Below are positions 1-8,659 of a stretch of DNA of 64,000 nucleotides, piece by piece (the first letter of the stretch is position 1; each line of letters begins with the position of its first letter). The position numbers and the translations under genes were made by a program. This DNA is from UBA1479 sp040218445. GTDB lineage: Bacteria > Pseudomonadota > Alphaproteobacteria > Rhodospirillales > Casp-alpha2. Location of the stretch: NCBI GenBank assembly GCA_040218445.1, contig JAVJRK010000004.1, positions 1 through 64,000 on the forward strand, written 5' to 3'. A model generated the notes under the pieces. That model did no database searches. It saw only the letters and a list, made by a program, of their open reading frames with translations, and was not told the origin of the DNA.

Positions 1-1248
1 CAGCGATTGAACATGTTCACCGGCAAGGTAGGCGTCCCGGTCATAGAGCGGGAAGGCGCCCTTTTCCTTCGCCAGATCGACCGAGGCCAGATAGGCCGAG
101 CGCTGGATCGCGCGCAGCCATTGTTCAGTCAGCTGAACCGCAATGGAGCCGCCATAACGAGCCCCGCACATGATCAGCGCGACGGCCAGTCCCGTCACGC
201 CGAGGCCCATGCGGAGCTTGTCCTGGGCTTCGTGGCGTTGGGCTTCCAGCGGGAAGTTCGACGCATCGACCACGTTGTCCATCATGCGCACGGCCATGCG
301 GACCAGATCATCCAGGGCCTTGGCATCGATCCCGGCCCCGTCTTCGAACGGCCGGTCGACCAGCCGCGCCAGATTGACCGAGCCCAGCAAACAGGCGCCG
401 TAAGGCGGCAGGGGCTGTTCGCCGCAGGGGTTGGTCGCGTTGATGGTCTCGCAGTAATGCAGATTGTTGCGGTTATTGATGCGGTCGATGAAGATCACGC
501 CCGGCTCGGCATAGGCATAAGTGCCGCGCATGATCTTGTCCCACAATTCGCGGGCCGGCAGGGTGCGGTGGACCGTGCCGCCGAAGGTCAGTTGCCAGGG
601 GGCATCTTCCTTGACCGCCTGCATGAACGCATCCGTGACAAGAACGGACAAGTTGAACATGCGCAGCCGCCCCGGCTCGCGCTTGGCTTCGATGAAATCT
701 TCGATATCCGGGTGGTCGCAGCGCATGGTCGCCATCATGGCACCCCGGCGCGATCCCGCCGACATGATGGTGCGGCACATGGAATCCCACACATCCATGA
801 ACGACAGCGGGCCGGACGCATCGGCACCGACGCGTTTGACCAACGCCCCCTTGGGTCTGAGGGTCGAAAAATCGTATCCGATCCCGCCGCCCTGCTGCAT
901 GGTCAGGGCCGCTTCCTTCAGGTTGTCGAAAATGCCCGACATGTCGTCGGGGATTTCGCCCATGACGAAGCAGTTGAACAGGGTGACCATGCGCTCGGTC
1001 CCCACACCCGAGATGATGCGGCCCGCGGGCAGGAACTTGAAATCGGCAAGCGCGTTCTTGAAGCGGGGCTTCCAGGCTTCCGCATCGGTTTCCTGCGCCG
1101 CCAGGGCGCCCGCCACCCGATCCCAGGTATCGTCGATGGTTTTGTCCACGGCGCGGCCGTCCGGTGATTTCAGCCGGTATTTCATGTCCCAGATCTGCTG
1201 GGAAATGGCGGCGATCGGCGCGCTTGACGTGGTCGGCGATTGAGACAC
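1..1248 (-). CDS. nrdJ: Adenosylcobalamin-dependent (class II) ribonucleotide reductase, 5' part
   Basis: This gene runs off the left edge; 416 N-terminal codons are present. The product reduces ribonucleotides to deoxyribonucleotides using AdoCbl as radical source. I read the frame by hand on the minus strand: it contains LPAGRIISG, FNCFVMGE, MQQGGGIGYDF, MSAGSRRGAMM and ATNPCGEQPLPPYGACLLGSVNL-type blocks, typical of the NrdJ alpha chain catalytic barrel. The start is not certain. GTG at 1248 gives MSQSPTTSS; an in-frame TTG lies 18 bases further upstream, and no strong Shine-Dalgarno separates them. A good promoter sits about 45 bases upstream. No cobalamin riboswitch or NrdR box was recognised in front of it. 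Its B12 need fits the adenosyltransferase at 33.6 kb. Confidence 0.88.
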   Translation of the reverse strand, partial: MSQSPTTSSAPIAAISQQIWDMKYRLKSPDGRAVDKTIDDTWDRVAGALAAQETDAEAWKPRFKNALADFKFLPAGRIISGVGTERMVTLFNCFVMGEIPDDMSGIFDNLKEAALTMQQGGGIGYDFSTLRPKGALVKRVGADASGPLSFMDVWDSMCRTIMSAGSRRGAMMATMRCDHPDIEDFIEAKREPGRLRMFNLSVLVTDAFMQAVKEDAPWQLTFGGTVHRTLPARELWDKIMRGTYAYAEPGVIFIDRINNRNNLHYCETINATNPCGEQPLPPYGACLLGSVNLARLVDRPFEDGAGIDAKALDDLVRMAVRMMDNVVDASNFPLEAQRHEAQDKLRMGLGVTGLAVALIMCGARYGGSIAVQLTEQWLRAIQRSAYLASVDLAKEKGAFPLYDRDAYLAGEHVQSL

Positions 1249-1293
1249 GGGCCTGTAATCCTTCAAACCGGGTGATCTTGGAAATTATTAATA

Positions 1294-1322
1294 AATGTAG
1301 GTGCTTACCGGCCAAGGGTCAA
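1294..1322 (-). promoter_or_regulatory. Predicted sigma70-type promoter of nrdJ
   Basis: On the minus strand TTGACC (1317-1322) and TACATT (1294-1299) are separated by exactly 17 bases. This lies about 45 bases upstream of the nrdJ start in an AT-richer gap. It matches the housekeeping consensus; it is a sequence match only. Confidence 0.5.
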
Positions 1323-1427
1323 TCTTTTGTTCCCTTTATGTTTCCCACAGGACGGCGCCGAAAGCCCCCAGTTTCACCCACAGGGCAAGCCCCCTGAAGC
1401 GCACAGAGGCCGGGGAGTTCGCGGGTT

Positions 1428-2198
1428 TTACCCGTTTTCCACAGACGGGGCGGGCGGGGGCAGGTGGGCAAATCTGGCGCGCTTTTCGGCCATCAATCTG
1501 GCACTTTCGCCTTCGACACGTTCCTGCAGCAGGGCCAGGAATTCGCGCCGGTCGCCGCCTGGCATAATCGGTTCCATGAACTTGATGGTGATCTCGCCGG
1601 GATACTTGACCGGCGCCATGCGGCCCCAGAACAGCCCGGAATCCAGCGCCACCGGCACTATGGGCACGCCGGCATCGCGGTAAACGGCGGCGATCCCCGG
1701 ATGATAATCAACCCGTTGGTCGGGGGCCGTGCGGGTGCCTTCGGGGAAGATCACGACCTGGCTGCCGCGCGCCAGGGCGACCTGCACCCCCTGCACCAGA
1801 TGTTTCAGGGCCTTGGCCCCGGCCTTGCGGTCAACCACCACACAGCCGGCCTTATAGAACCCCCACCCCCAGAACGGGATGCGGGTCAGCTCTTTTTTCA
1901 CCACATAGACCGGGTCGGGCAGCAAAACGTGGAACACCATGGTGTCCCAGGCGCTTTGGTGCTTGGCCGCGATCACGCAGGGCCCCGACGGCACGTTTTC
2001 CAAACCTTCGGCCCGCCAGCTGAGCCCGACCACCCATTTCAGCAGGAAACGCACGCCGATGCCCCAGACCTTGACGATGCTCTGCATGAACTTGCGCGGA
2101 AAGATCAGCGAAATGGGCACGAAGATCGAGCACAGGGTGCTCCAGGGAAAGAACAGAGCCCCGAACAGGACGGAGCGGATCACGATCATGGCATGCAT
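1428..2198 (-). CDS. plsC: 1-acyl-sn-glycerol-3-phosphate acyltransferase (PlsC family)
   Basis: A 256-residue membrane-bound acyltransferase that would acylate lysophosphatidic acid to phosphatidic acid in phospholipid synthesis. A hydrophobic N-terminus (about residues 5-60) precedes the acyltransferase domain. The catalytic HX4D box is KHQSAWD (H80, D85) and the phosphate-binding box is FPEGTR (151-156). The gene starts one base after the stop of the ydcF-like gene, so it is probably translated from the ftsEX-ydcF message. No clear Shine-Dalgarno precedes the ATG, and M4 is an alternative start. An OlsA-type paralogue is at 37.7 kb; the neighbourhood, not the motifs, separates the two roles. 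Confidence 0.88.
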   Translation of the reverse strand: MHAMIVIRSVLFGALFFPWSTLCSIFVPISLIFPRKFMQSIVKVWGIGVRFLLKWVVGLSWRAEGLENVPSGPCVIAAKHQSAWDTMVFHVLLPDPVYVVKKELTRIPFWGWGFYKAGCVVVDRKAGAKALKHLVQGVQVALARGSQVVIFPEGTRTAPDQRVDYHPGIAAVYRDAGVPIVPVALDSGLFWGRMAPVKYPGEITIKFMEPIMPGGDRREFLALLQERVEGESARLMAEKRARFAHLPPPAPSVENG

Positions 2199-2199
2199 A

Positions 2200-2844
2200 T
2201 CAGGGATTTTTATTCAAAGCTTTGCGCGGCGGCGCGAACAGGGTCGATATCCAATGGCGGCCGCGGGCGAACAGCCACTTGTTGTATTCCGAAACGATCA
2301 GGCTGGCCGTTCCCGGCCAGGCCCACCAGTATTCCTGCTTCACATGCTCAGGGAAGACCGGGTTGGGAACGATCTGCACCGTCGGCATGAAGAAATGGAA
2401 TTCCGCCATCGAGCGCGGCATGTGATAGGCCCCGGTCACCAGCCGCAACGAGACGAACCCGTTCTGTTCCATCCAGACCCGGGTTTCCGCCGCATTGCCC
2501 ACCGTATTGACCGCGTTGCCGATACCGATGCGGGGCTTCAGACCTTCCGGTTCGCGCCGGGAAATATGGATCAGGCGTTCGACATCGACGCCATAGTACA
2601 CGCCCGAAACGAACAGCTTTTCAGCCAGGTCGCGGGCCAGTAGATCCAACCCTTCGTCAAGCCGCCCCGTCCCGCCCGTCAGCACGACGATGGCATCGGT
2701 GCGCGTTCCCGGATCTTCGACCTTCTTGGGGATGGTTTCGGCGAACTGGAACAGGCCGATGGCCCAGATGCCCAGGATAACGAAGACCATCAGCAGCAGG
2801 CGGCCCACGCCGACCGTCGCCCCGCGCCTGGACCGCCTGGCCAT
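2200..2844 (-). CDS. YdcF family (DUF218) membrane protein
   Basis: A 214-residue protein with a basic N-terminus, one transmembrane segment (about residues 13-34) and a DUF218 domain. The domain is recognised from DAIVVLTGGTGR (about 48-59), the NTVGNAAET region and the VTGAYHMPRS block, typical of YdcF/SanA-like proteins. These are linked to envelope functions, but the substrate is unknown. Its ATG overlaps the ftsX stop by one base (TGATG), which indicates translational coupling, and plsC follows directly. This ftsE-ftsX-ydcF-plsC order suggests an envelope or lipid role during division; that is inference. Confidence 0.8.
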   Translation of the reverse strand: MARRSRRGATVGVGRLLLMVFVILGIWAIGLFQFAETIPKKVEDPGTRTDAIVVLTGGTGRLDEGLDLLARDLAEKLFVSGVYYGVDVERLIHISRREPEGLKPRIGIGNAVNTVGNAAETRVWMEQNGFVSLRLVTGAYHMPRSMAEFHFFMPTVQIVPNPVFPEHVKQEYWWAWPGTASLIVSEYNKWLFARGRHWISTLFAPPRKALNKNP

Positions 2845-3725
2845 CAGACCATCCGTTTCAGGTTGCGCATCACGGTCGAGCGCGCGGTGAACATGGCCAA
2901 CAGAGCGACGGCCACGGGCAGGGTCAGAAAGCCGATCGCCTTGAGCAGACCGAATTCGGGCTTGGGCACCATGGTCGCCCCGGTTTCCATGGCCAGATAG
3001 CCGATCCCGGCCAGCGTCGGCACGGCCAGGACAAGCCCCAGAAACCCGCCCTTAAGTCCCAGGCCCAAAGCACGCGACGCGAACTGGCGGGCGATATAGG
3101 CATCCTGTGCGCCGATCAGGTGCAGAACCTCGATCGCTTCGCGGTGAATGGCCAGGCCTGTGCGGGTGGTGAACACCACTGTGCCGATGGTCGCCAGCCC
3201 AATCAACCCCAACACCGCCCAGGCCAGGGCCTGAATGACAGTGACCAAGCGCACCAGCTGGCTGAGCCAGACCCGATGGTCATCGACGGAAACGCCGGGT
3301 ACGCGGGCCGATAGTTCCTTGGCAAGACCCTGGGCATCCAAGTTGGAATTCCGGTCGACCGTGACATCGATCAGAATGGGAATGGGCAGTTCCTCGACCT
3401 GCCCCACATTGCCGATCCACGGCTTGAGAAGCTGGAACAGCCTGTCCTTGGACAAGGTTTCATAGCGTTCCACCCCCGGTTTGGCGGCCAGCACATTGAC
3501 GATCCGGCCCAGGCGTTGTTCGTCTTCGCGCGCCGTCGCCCCCGGCGGGATTTGCACGGTTATGGTCGCGTTCAGTCCCGTATCCCAACGGTCGACCGCG
3601 TCGTTAAGCGCCAGCATTCCCGCCAAGGCCAGGGCCGAAAGAAAGACCATGAACGCGATCAGCCAGGGCAGGAAACGGCCCAGGGTATCTTCGTTCATCG
3701 GCAGGTCGGAGCGGCGGCGAAACAT
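2844..3725 (-). CDS. ftsX: Cell division protein FtsX
   Basis: A 293-residue permease-like partner of FtsE. FtsEX is known to couple ATP binding to activation of septal peptidoglycan hydrolases. There is a short cytoplasmic N-terminus, a first membrane segment at about residues 19-40, a periplasmic domain to about 170, and three more membrane segments (about 170-195, 220-245, 262-285). The block HREAIEVLHLIGAQD matches the conserved cytoplasmic loop of FtsX. It lies 14 bases after ftsE and overlaps ydcF by one base. No clear Shine-Dalgarno precedes M1; M10 is an alternative start. Confidence 0.9.
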   Translation of the reverse strand: MFRRRSDLPMNEDTLGRFLPWLIAFMVFLSALALAGMLALNDAVDRWDTGLNATITVQIPPGATAREDEQRLGRIVNVLAAKPGVERYETLSKDRLFQLLKPWIGNVGQVEELPIPILIDVTVDRNSNLDAQGLAKELSARVPGVSVDDHRVWLSQLVRLVTVIQALAWAVLGLIGLATIGTVVFTTRTGLAIHREAIEVLHLIGAQDAYIARQFASRALGLGLKGGFLGLVLAVPTLAGIGYLAMETGATMVPKPEFGLLKAIGFLTLPVAVALLAMFTARSTVMRNLKRMV

Positions 3726-3739
3726 ATCGACTGACCGCG

Positions 3740-4522
3740 CTAATGAATGCGGGAGAAGCCGGGGCCGGCCGGCGCGCGCCCGGCGCCGATGCCTGGTTCG
3801 TCCAACCCCAAGTCGGAAATGATCTCGGCCTCGTCCATGTTCAGGCGCCCGTTTTCAAGACGCATGACCGGATGCGCCATCTGGCGCACGATACCCAGGT
3901 TGTGGGTCGCGACGATCACGGTAGTGCCCAGTTTGTTCAATTCCTCGAACAGATGCATCAGGCGCAGCCCCATTTTGTCGTCGACATTACCGGTCGGCTC
4001 ATCCGCCAAAAGCAGTTTGGGCCGGGTAATGACGGCGCGCGCAATGGCGATGCGCTGCTGCTGCCCGCCGGACAAGGTCGGCGGGCGGGAATTCAGATGA
4101 TCCTTCAAGCCGACCCAGGTCAGCAGTTCCTCGACATGGCGGCGCACGTCGCTTTCCTTGGTCCCGGCGACACGCATGGGCAGGGCCACGTTGTCGAAGG
4201 CCGACAGATGATCAAGCAGGCGGAATTCCTGAAACACCACCCCGACCCGCCGGCGCATGCGCGGCAATTCGCCGCGTGACGTATTCGCGACATTGCGTCC
4301 GAACAGCGAAATCTGCCCGCGCGTGGGGCGCAGCGCCATATACAGGAGTTTCAGCAGCGATGATTTTCCAGCACCGCTTTCCCCCAGAAGAAAGCGAAAG
4401 GAAGCCGGTTCCAGCGCAAAGGTGATGTCCTGCAGCACCTCAGGGCCCAGGCCGTAGCGCAGTCCGACGTTTTCAAAGCGGACGATGCTTTCGGGATCGC
4501 TGTCTTTCACCTTTGGGGGCAC
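3740..4522 (-). CDS. ftsE: Cell division ATP-binding protein FtsE
   Basis: The cytoplasmic ABC ATPase of the FtsEX complex. Walker A is GESGAGKS (47-54), the Q loop FQEF (about 97-100), the signature LSGGQQQR (150-157) and Walker B LLLADEP (170-176), followed by the switch His in VATHN. At 260 residues it is longer than typical FtsE (about 220-230); the extra part is a C-terminal tail rich in G, A and P ending at ftsX. The start is uncertain. The GTG at 4522 has no Shine-Dalgarno, and the frame stays open upstream to an AAAGGA motif that precedes only ATC codons. It is divergent from the zinc-ribbon gene. Confidence 0.9.
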   Translation of the reverse strand: MPPKVKDSDPESIVRFENVGLRYGLGPEVLQDITFALEPASFRFLLGESGAGKSSLLKLLYMALRPTRGQISLFGRNVANTSRGELPRMRRRVGVVFQEFRLLDHLSAFDNVALPMRVAGTKESDVRRHVEELLTWVGLKDHLNSRPPTLSGGQQQRIAIARAVITRPKLLLADEPTGNVDDKMGLRLMHLFEELNKLGTTVIVATHNLGIVRQMAHPVMRLENGRLNMDEAEIISDLGLDEPGIGAGRAPAGPGFSRIH

Positions 4523-4702
4523 CTTGACCGGGCTCTCGGGAGCATTAGGGAAATATTCACGGATGATCGCGTATTTCCTTTGAGGAACAATGCCATGGGG
4601 CTAAGCCGGCGTCCAGGGAGGGGGTTGAAGCCCTTGGGTTTGCTTGGCTTGCTTTCCTATTTGCTGACGCATATAAAGTCCATGGGTGGAATCGGGGTAA
4701 AT

Positions 4703-5710
4703 ATGCTGGTTACCTGTCCTAATTGTCGTACGCGCTACACGCTGCAACCTGCGCAGCTTGGGCAGGGACGCAACGTGAGTTGCTCCAACTGCAGTCATGT
4801 CTGGTTCGCCGATCCGCGCGATGCCCAGCCTGACCCGCCCGCGCGCCGCGCCGCGCCGATGGCTCAACCGCCGCAACAGATGTATGCACAACCGGCACCT
4901 GCCCAGGCCGCTTACGCGCCGCCGCAGGCGGCCCCTCCGCCACCACCGCCGCCCGCGCCGGAGCCCGCCCCCGTGCCGCCGCCGCCGGAACCGGCGGAAG
5001 AGCCCGATCCTATTCCCGAGCCCGAACCGGAACCCGTTGACGAGGGCGATACTTCCGACATGGGGGTTCTGCCCGACGACATCGACGCCATGTTCGAAGA
5101 TGACGAGGAAGAGATCGAGCCCTTCGAGTCCCTGATCAACAACGACGACGAAGAGGACGATCTGGACTCCATCGAGTCCCCGGATCAGATGGAAGACCCG
5201 GATTACATCCCGGACGTGTTCTCGGCCGACGAGCAGGAACCGGACGACGATCTTCCGAAGAAAAGCATTCTGGGCAAGGTCATCGCGCTGTTCTTCGTTC
5301 TGCTGATCGGCGGCTTGGTCGCCGGCACATTCTTCTTCAAGGACGAACTGGTCGCGAAGGTTCCGCAATTGAACGACGTGTTCAAGATGATCGGCTTCCA
5401 CCAAGTCGGTGCGGGGCTGCAGATCCAGCGGGTCGAACATGCCCAGGAAACGGACCAGGGCCTGGAGGTTCTGGTCATCCGCGGGCAGATCGAAAACGTC
5501 GACGAGCAAACCCGTCCTGTGCCGATCCTTCGCGCGATCCTGTTCGATGCCGAAGGCGAAGAAGTCCAGCATGCGGACATGGCGCCGTTCAAAAGCGAGT
5601 TGAAGACGGGCGAGAAGATGTCCTTCAAGATCAGGGTCAAGGAACCGTCGCCGCTGCGCCGCCGCATCACGATCACCTTCATCGACCCGAAAGACGCCGC
5701 CAAGAAATAG
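4703..5710 (+). CDS. MJ0042-type zinc-ribbon, single-TM protein (DUF3426-like)
   Basis: A 335-residue protein. It starts with a four-cysteine zinc ribbon, CPNCRTRY then CSNCSHVW (about residues 5-34). A long proline-rich and then acidic linker follows (about 40-185), with one membrane segment at about 188-210 and a C-terminal domain of about 115 residues resembling DUF3426. ATG 4703 is chosen because family members begin MLxTCPxC and GGGG lies just upstream; the frame is open upstream, where ATG 4595 has a better-looking GAGG. The function is unknown; in alphaproteobacteria such genes commonly sit divergent from ftsE, as here. The linker is low-complexity. Confidence 0.8.
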   Translation: MLVTCPNCRTRYTLQPAQLGQGRNVSCSNCSHVWFADPRDAQPDPPARRAAPMAQPPQQMYAQPAPAQAAYAPPQAAPPPPPPPAPEPAPVPPPPEPAEEPDPIPEPEPEPVDEGDTSDMGVLPDDIDAMFEDDEEEIEPFESLINNDDEEDDLDSIESPDQMEDPDYIPDVFSADEQEPDDDLPKKSILGKVIALFFVLLIGGLVAGTFFFKDELVAKVPQLNDVFKMIGFHQVGAGLQIQRVEHAQETDQGLEVLVIRGQIENVDEQTRPVPILRAILFDAEGEEVQHADMAPFKSELKTGEKMSFKIRVKEPSPLRRRITITFIDPKDAAKK

Positions 5711-5717
5711 CTGCCAT

Positions 5718-5744
5718 CCGGCCCATCCGACGACGGATAGCCGG
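5718..5744. terminator. Possible hairpin between convergent genes
   Basis: A two-part hairpin: CCGGC (5718-5722) pairs with GCCGG (5740-5744), and ATCCG (5725-5729) pairs with CGGAT (5734-5738) around an ACGA loop. It lies between the zinc-ribbon stop and the DUF4175 stop. There is no U-tract, so a terminator role is weakly supported. Confidence 0.35.
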
Positions 5745-5808
5745 CAACGGGCCCGACGGTCAATTTGTCGCGACCTGCTTGCGCTGCCTTCTTCCTGGAT
5801 TGAATTGA

Positions 5809-8535
5809 TCAGAACTGCTTGAGCAGCCGGTCGATGTAATCGCGTTCAAGCGGCGGGCGTTGACGTTCGCCGGAACGCTTGCGCAATTCTTCGAGAATTT
5901 CCCGTGCCCGGCGCATTTCCATGCGCGACGGCACATCCACGTCGCCGTCGACCGATCCGCCGAATGCACCACCGGCCCCTCGCCCGAACGGATCCTCGCC
6001 ATTGCCGGTCCGGCGCCGGCCCTGTTGCCCGGGACGCAGACCCAATTGCGGGCCGAATTGCTTGGCCATCTGCTGCTGGGCCTGATTTTGTGATTTCTGC
6101 AAATGTTCAAGGGCTTCCGTCTGGCGCGGAACCGCTTCGCCCGGCTGGCCCTGCCCCAATGCTTTCGACGCCCCGCGCATGGCCCGTTCGGCCTTGCCCA
6201 TTTCGCCCGGGATGTTGCCCAGCATTTGATCCATTTGCAGCATCAGTTCGCCCAATGCGCGACGCAATGCTTCCTGTTGGGCACGGCCCTGGGCATTGGG
6301 ATCACCGCCCATGCCGGGCCGCGGGCGGTTTCCGGGCCGGGATTGCCGCTGGCCTTCGCCTTGCTGGGCCCCCTGTTCCTGGCCCTGTTGGGCTCCCTGA
6401 CCGGGCCGCTGATCGCCTTCCTGGCCTTCGCGCTGCAGCGGCATCGCCCCCTCGGCCCCCCGGGGGCGGGGGCGTCCAAAGCGGTCCTGCTGGGCGCGTT
6501 GGAAGGTTTCATCCATCAGCTTCTGCTGGCGTTCCGTCAATTCCCGCAACCCGTCCATCAAGCGCTTGGCTTCCGACATCTGCTGATGCTGTTGCGGCGC
6601 CATGGCCATACCCCGGCGGATCTGATCCAGCGCCTTCTGCAACTGCGACAACATCTTGCGCGCGGCATCCATGGCCCCGCTGCGGGCAAGTTCGCGCGCC
6701 TTGTCGAGCATGTCCTGCAGGTCCCGGCTTTCCAAGGCCCCCATGTTGGGGTCGAACGCGGGCAGGTCCTTCAAATCCTGACGCGCCAACTGTTCGGTCA
6801 GCGCCTTGAGGTATTCATCCAATGCCTTGCGCAATTGATCCATCAGGCGCTGGACTTCTTCTGAATCAGCCCCCTGCTTCATGGCCTCCATGACCTTGCC
6901 CTGAAGGTCCAGAAGTTCGCGTTCGGCAACGGCGAAATCGCCGTCTTCGATGCGCAGGGCCGTATCCCACAGCAGTTTCTGAACACTGGCGATTTCCGCA
7001 TCCTTGCCACCGCTGTGCAATAGACGCGCGCCGGCCACGTTGATGGCCAGGAACACCACCGTGTCGTTGAAGAAATGGTCCGGCTTATAAAGAAGCTCGT
7101 TCAGCACCTCGACGACCTCTCCGATCACGTCGGGCGTGGCGTCGGATAGTCTGCGCCGCTGTTCGACCAATGCCCGCGCCACCGGATGATTGAAGGTCCG
7201 CTGCGGCAACAGGAATTTCAGATCGTCGCTGACCCCGATCTGCCCCCGGCCGTCCGTTGCCTCCAGCCGGCCGACAACCTCAATCCCCGCCCAGGGATGG
7301 GCGCTCAGATCATGCACGCCGACGCCCTGGGTCAGGACGGTTCCCGGTTCGGCCAGCGGCAGGGTCAGGCGGACGATATCCTCGCCGCCGGGAACGGGCC
7401 GTCCCTTGGGATGGCGGATCGTCAGCTGGATCGACGCCAGGCCGTAATCATCCTTGGCCTCGAAATCCGTCTTGAATGACGCCCGCCCGGTGCGCGACGG
7501 TTTCGAAATGAATTCCGCCGTCGGCGGTGCATCGGCGACCACCACCAGCGGCCAGGATGCCAGTCCGCGCCCGCCGACCGTGACGGCGATATCCTGTTGA
7601 CCGGGTGTTTCAAGCAGCGTTTCCAGGCGGTAACTTCCGGCCTCGCGGCCGCTGCCGATGGGGGCGAAGGCCGTTTCCGTTTCGCCCAGGGCCATATCCG
7701 GCGTCTGACCAACGCCGCCGACCTGGGCCAGCAGCGAACTGCCCTGGGGCACGGTGATCACCGCAGGTGCCGGCGCTGCGCCCGCGGGCGACGTCGCCGC
7801 AGGCTTGCCTGCCGGGTTACTTCGCCCCGCTTCGGTGTTGGCTTCATGTGTTTGTGCCGCGCCGCCCAGTTCCAGGAACACGGGCGCTTGCCGGGTATAG
7901 GCCGGCGGCGTGATCCAAACCGATACGCGCAGTTCCTGCCCCAATGCCGCGGCCCCCAAAGGTGTGACCGCCCGCATCAAACGCCCGCCCGCGTCCCCCC
8001 AACCGGCAACGATGCCCAGCATCAACAACACCAGCAGGGGCGCGCGAAAAGCTTTGGGGTCATGCCGCGCCACGCCGGGCGCCGGTGCGCCCAGGCGCAT
8101 ACCGGCGACGCGTTCGGCCATGCGCTGGCGGTGGCGCTGCCACAAGCGGCGGGCCAAGCGGTCATCGACCCCCATCAACAATTGGTCATCAAGGGCGGCA
8201 AGGGGGCGGTGATCGAAGCCACTGTCATCTTCCAGGCGATGACGGGCGGCGGCCCGGCTGACCCGGGGACGGTTTTCCCAGGCCCGACGCAGCATCAGGG
8301 CAAAGGCAGCGGCAAAAGCGACAAGCACCAGACCATGCAGCCAGTGGGACAGCATCGGCAGGACATCAAGCAAGGCAACGGCAAGGAACAGGCCTGCCAC
8401 GGACAGGACAGGCCAGGCCAGCGGCCAAAGACGTTCAAAGAAAACAGTGACCCGCGCCAGCCCCAGCAGCAGGCGGTAGCGTAGGCCCAATCCGGTGTCC
8501 GTCCGACCCGTTGCCGGAGACGGCGCATCCAGCAT
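5809..8535 (-). CDS. DUF4175 / TIGR02302 family large membrane protein
   Basis: A 908-residue alphaproteobacterial protein of unknown function. The N-terminus holds two to three membrane segments (about residues 18-90), and a further segment lies near 165-185. A long periplasmic-like region follows, and the C-terminal third is helical and extremely rich in Q, R, G and E, including MDQL/MLDKAR-type coiled-coil stretches and a GQ-rich low-complexity patch. The start ATG 8535 is chosen because AAAGGAG lies 8 bases upstream; the longer TTG start would overlap that site. It is downstream of lysA on the same strand, in the order argH-lipoprotein-lysA-this gene, which is common in the group. Confidence 0.8.
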   Translation of the reverse strand: MLDAPSPATGRTDTGLGLRYRLLLGLARVTVFFERLWPLAWPVLSVAGLFLAVALLDVLPMLSHWLHGLVLVAFAAAFALMLRRAWENRPRVSRAAARHRLEDDSGFDHRPLAALDDQLLMGVDDRLARRLWQRHRQRMAERVAGMRLGAPAPGVARHDPKAFRAPLLVLLMLGIVAGWGDAGGRLMRAVTPLGAAALGQELRVSVWITPPAYTRQAPVFLELGGAAQTHEANTEAGRSNPAGKPAATSPAGAAPAPAVITVPQGSSLLAQVGGVGQTPDMALGETETAFAPIGSGREAGSYRLETLLETPGQQDIAVTVGGRGLASWPLVVVADAPPTAEFISKPSRTGRASFKTDFEAKDDYGLASIQLTIRHPKGRPVPGGEDIVRLTLPLAEPGTVLTQGVGVHDLSAHPWAGIEVVGRLEATDGRGQIGVSDDLKFLLPQRTFNHPVARALVEQRRRLSDATPDVIGEVVEVLNELLYKPDHFFNDTVVFLAINVAGARLLHSGGKDAEIASVQKLLWDTALRIEDGDFAVAERELLDLQGKVMEAMKQGADSEEVQRLMDQLRKALDEYLKALTEQLARQDLKDLPAFDPNMGALESRDLQDMLDKARELARSGAMDAARKMLSQLQKALDQIRRGMAMAPQQHQQMSEAKRLMDGLRELTERQQKLMDETFQRAQQDRFGRPRPRGAEGAMPLQREGQEGDQRPGQGAQQGQEQGAQQGEGQRQSRPGNRPRPGMGGDPNAQGRAQQEALRRALGELMLQMDQMLGNIPGEMGKAERAMRGASKALGQGQPGEAVPRQTEALEHLQKSQNQAQQQMAKQFGPQLGLRPGQQGRRRTGNGEDPFGRGAGGAFGGSVDGDVDVPSRMEMRRAREILEELRKRSGERQRPPLERDYIDRLLKQF

Positions 8536-8659
8536 GCGGCGGGCTCCTTTCAACCCCGGGCGCGTTTCCTTAATTATCTTAAGGTGGGGCCGCCCATCGC
8601 ACCCCGCAACGTTTTCCGCCGTGCGCCGAACGAAGAAGGCTGGAAGCGCCGTTAGGCGC

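Noticed and set aside
1249..1427. Cobalamin riboswitch or NrdR box before nrdJ
   Set aside because: I searched the 179-base gap for the B12-box and for ACACWATATATWGTGT-type repeats and found neither.
1435..1443. Single DnaA-box-like TTTTCCACA near the plsC 3' end
   Set aside because: It overlaps plsC coding codons (VEN) and is isolated, so it is most likely chance.
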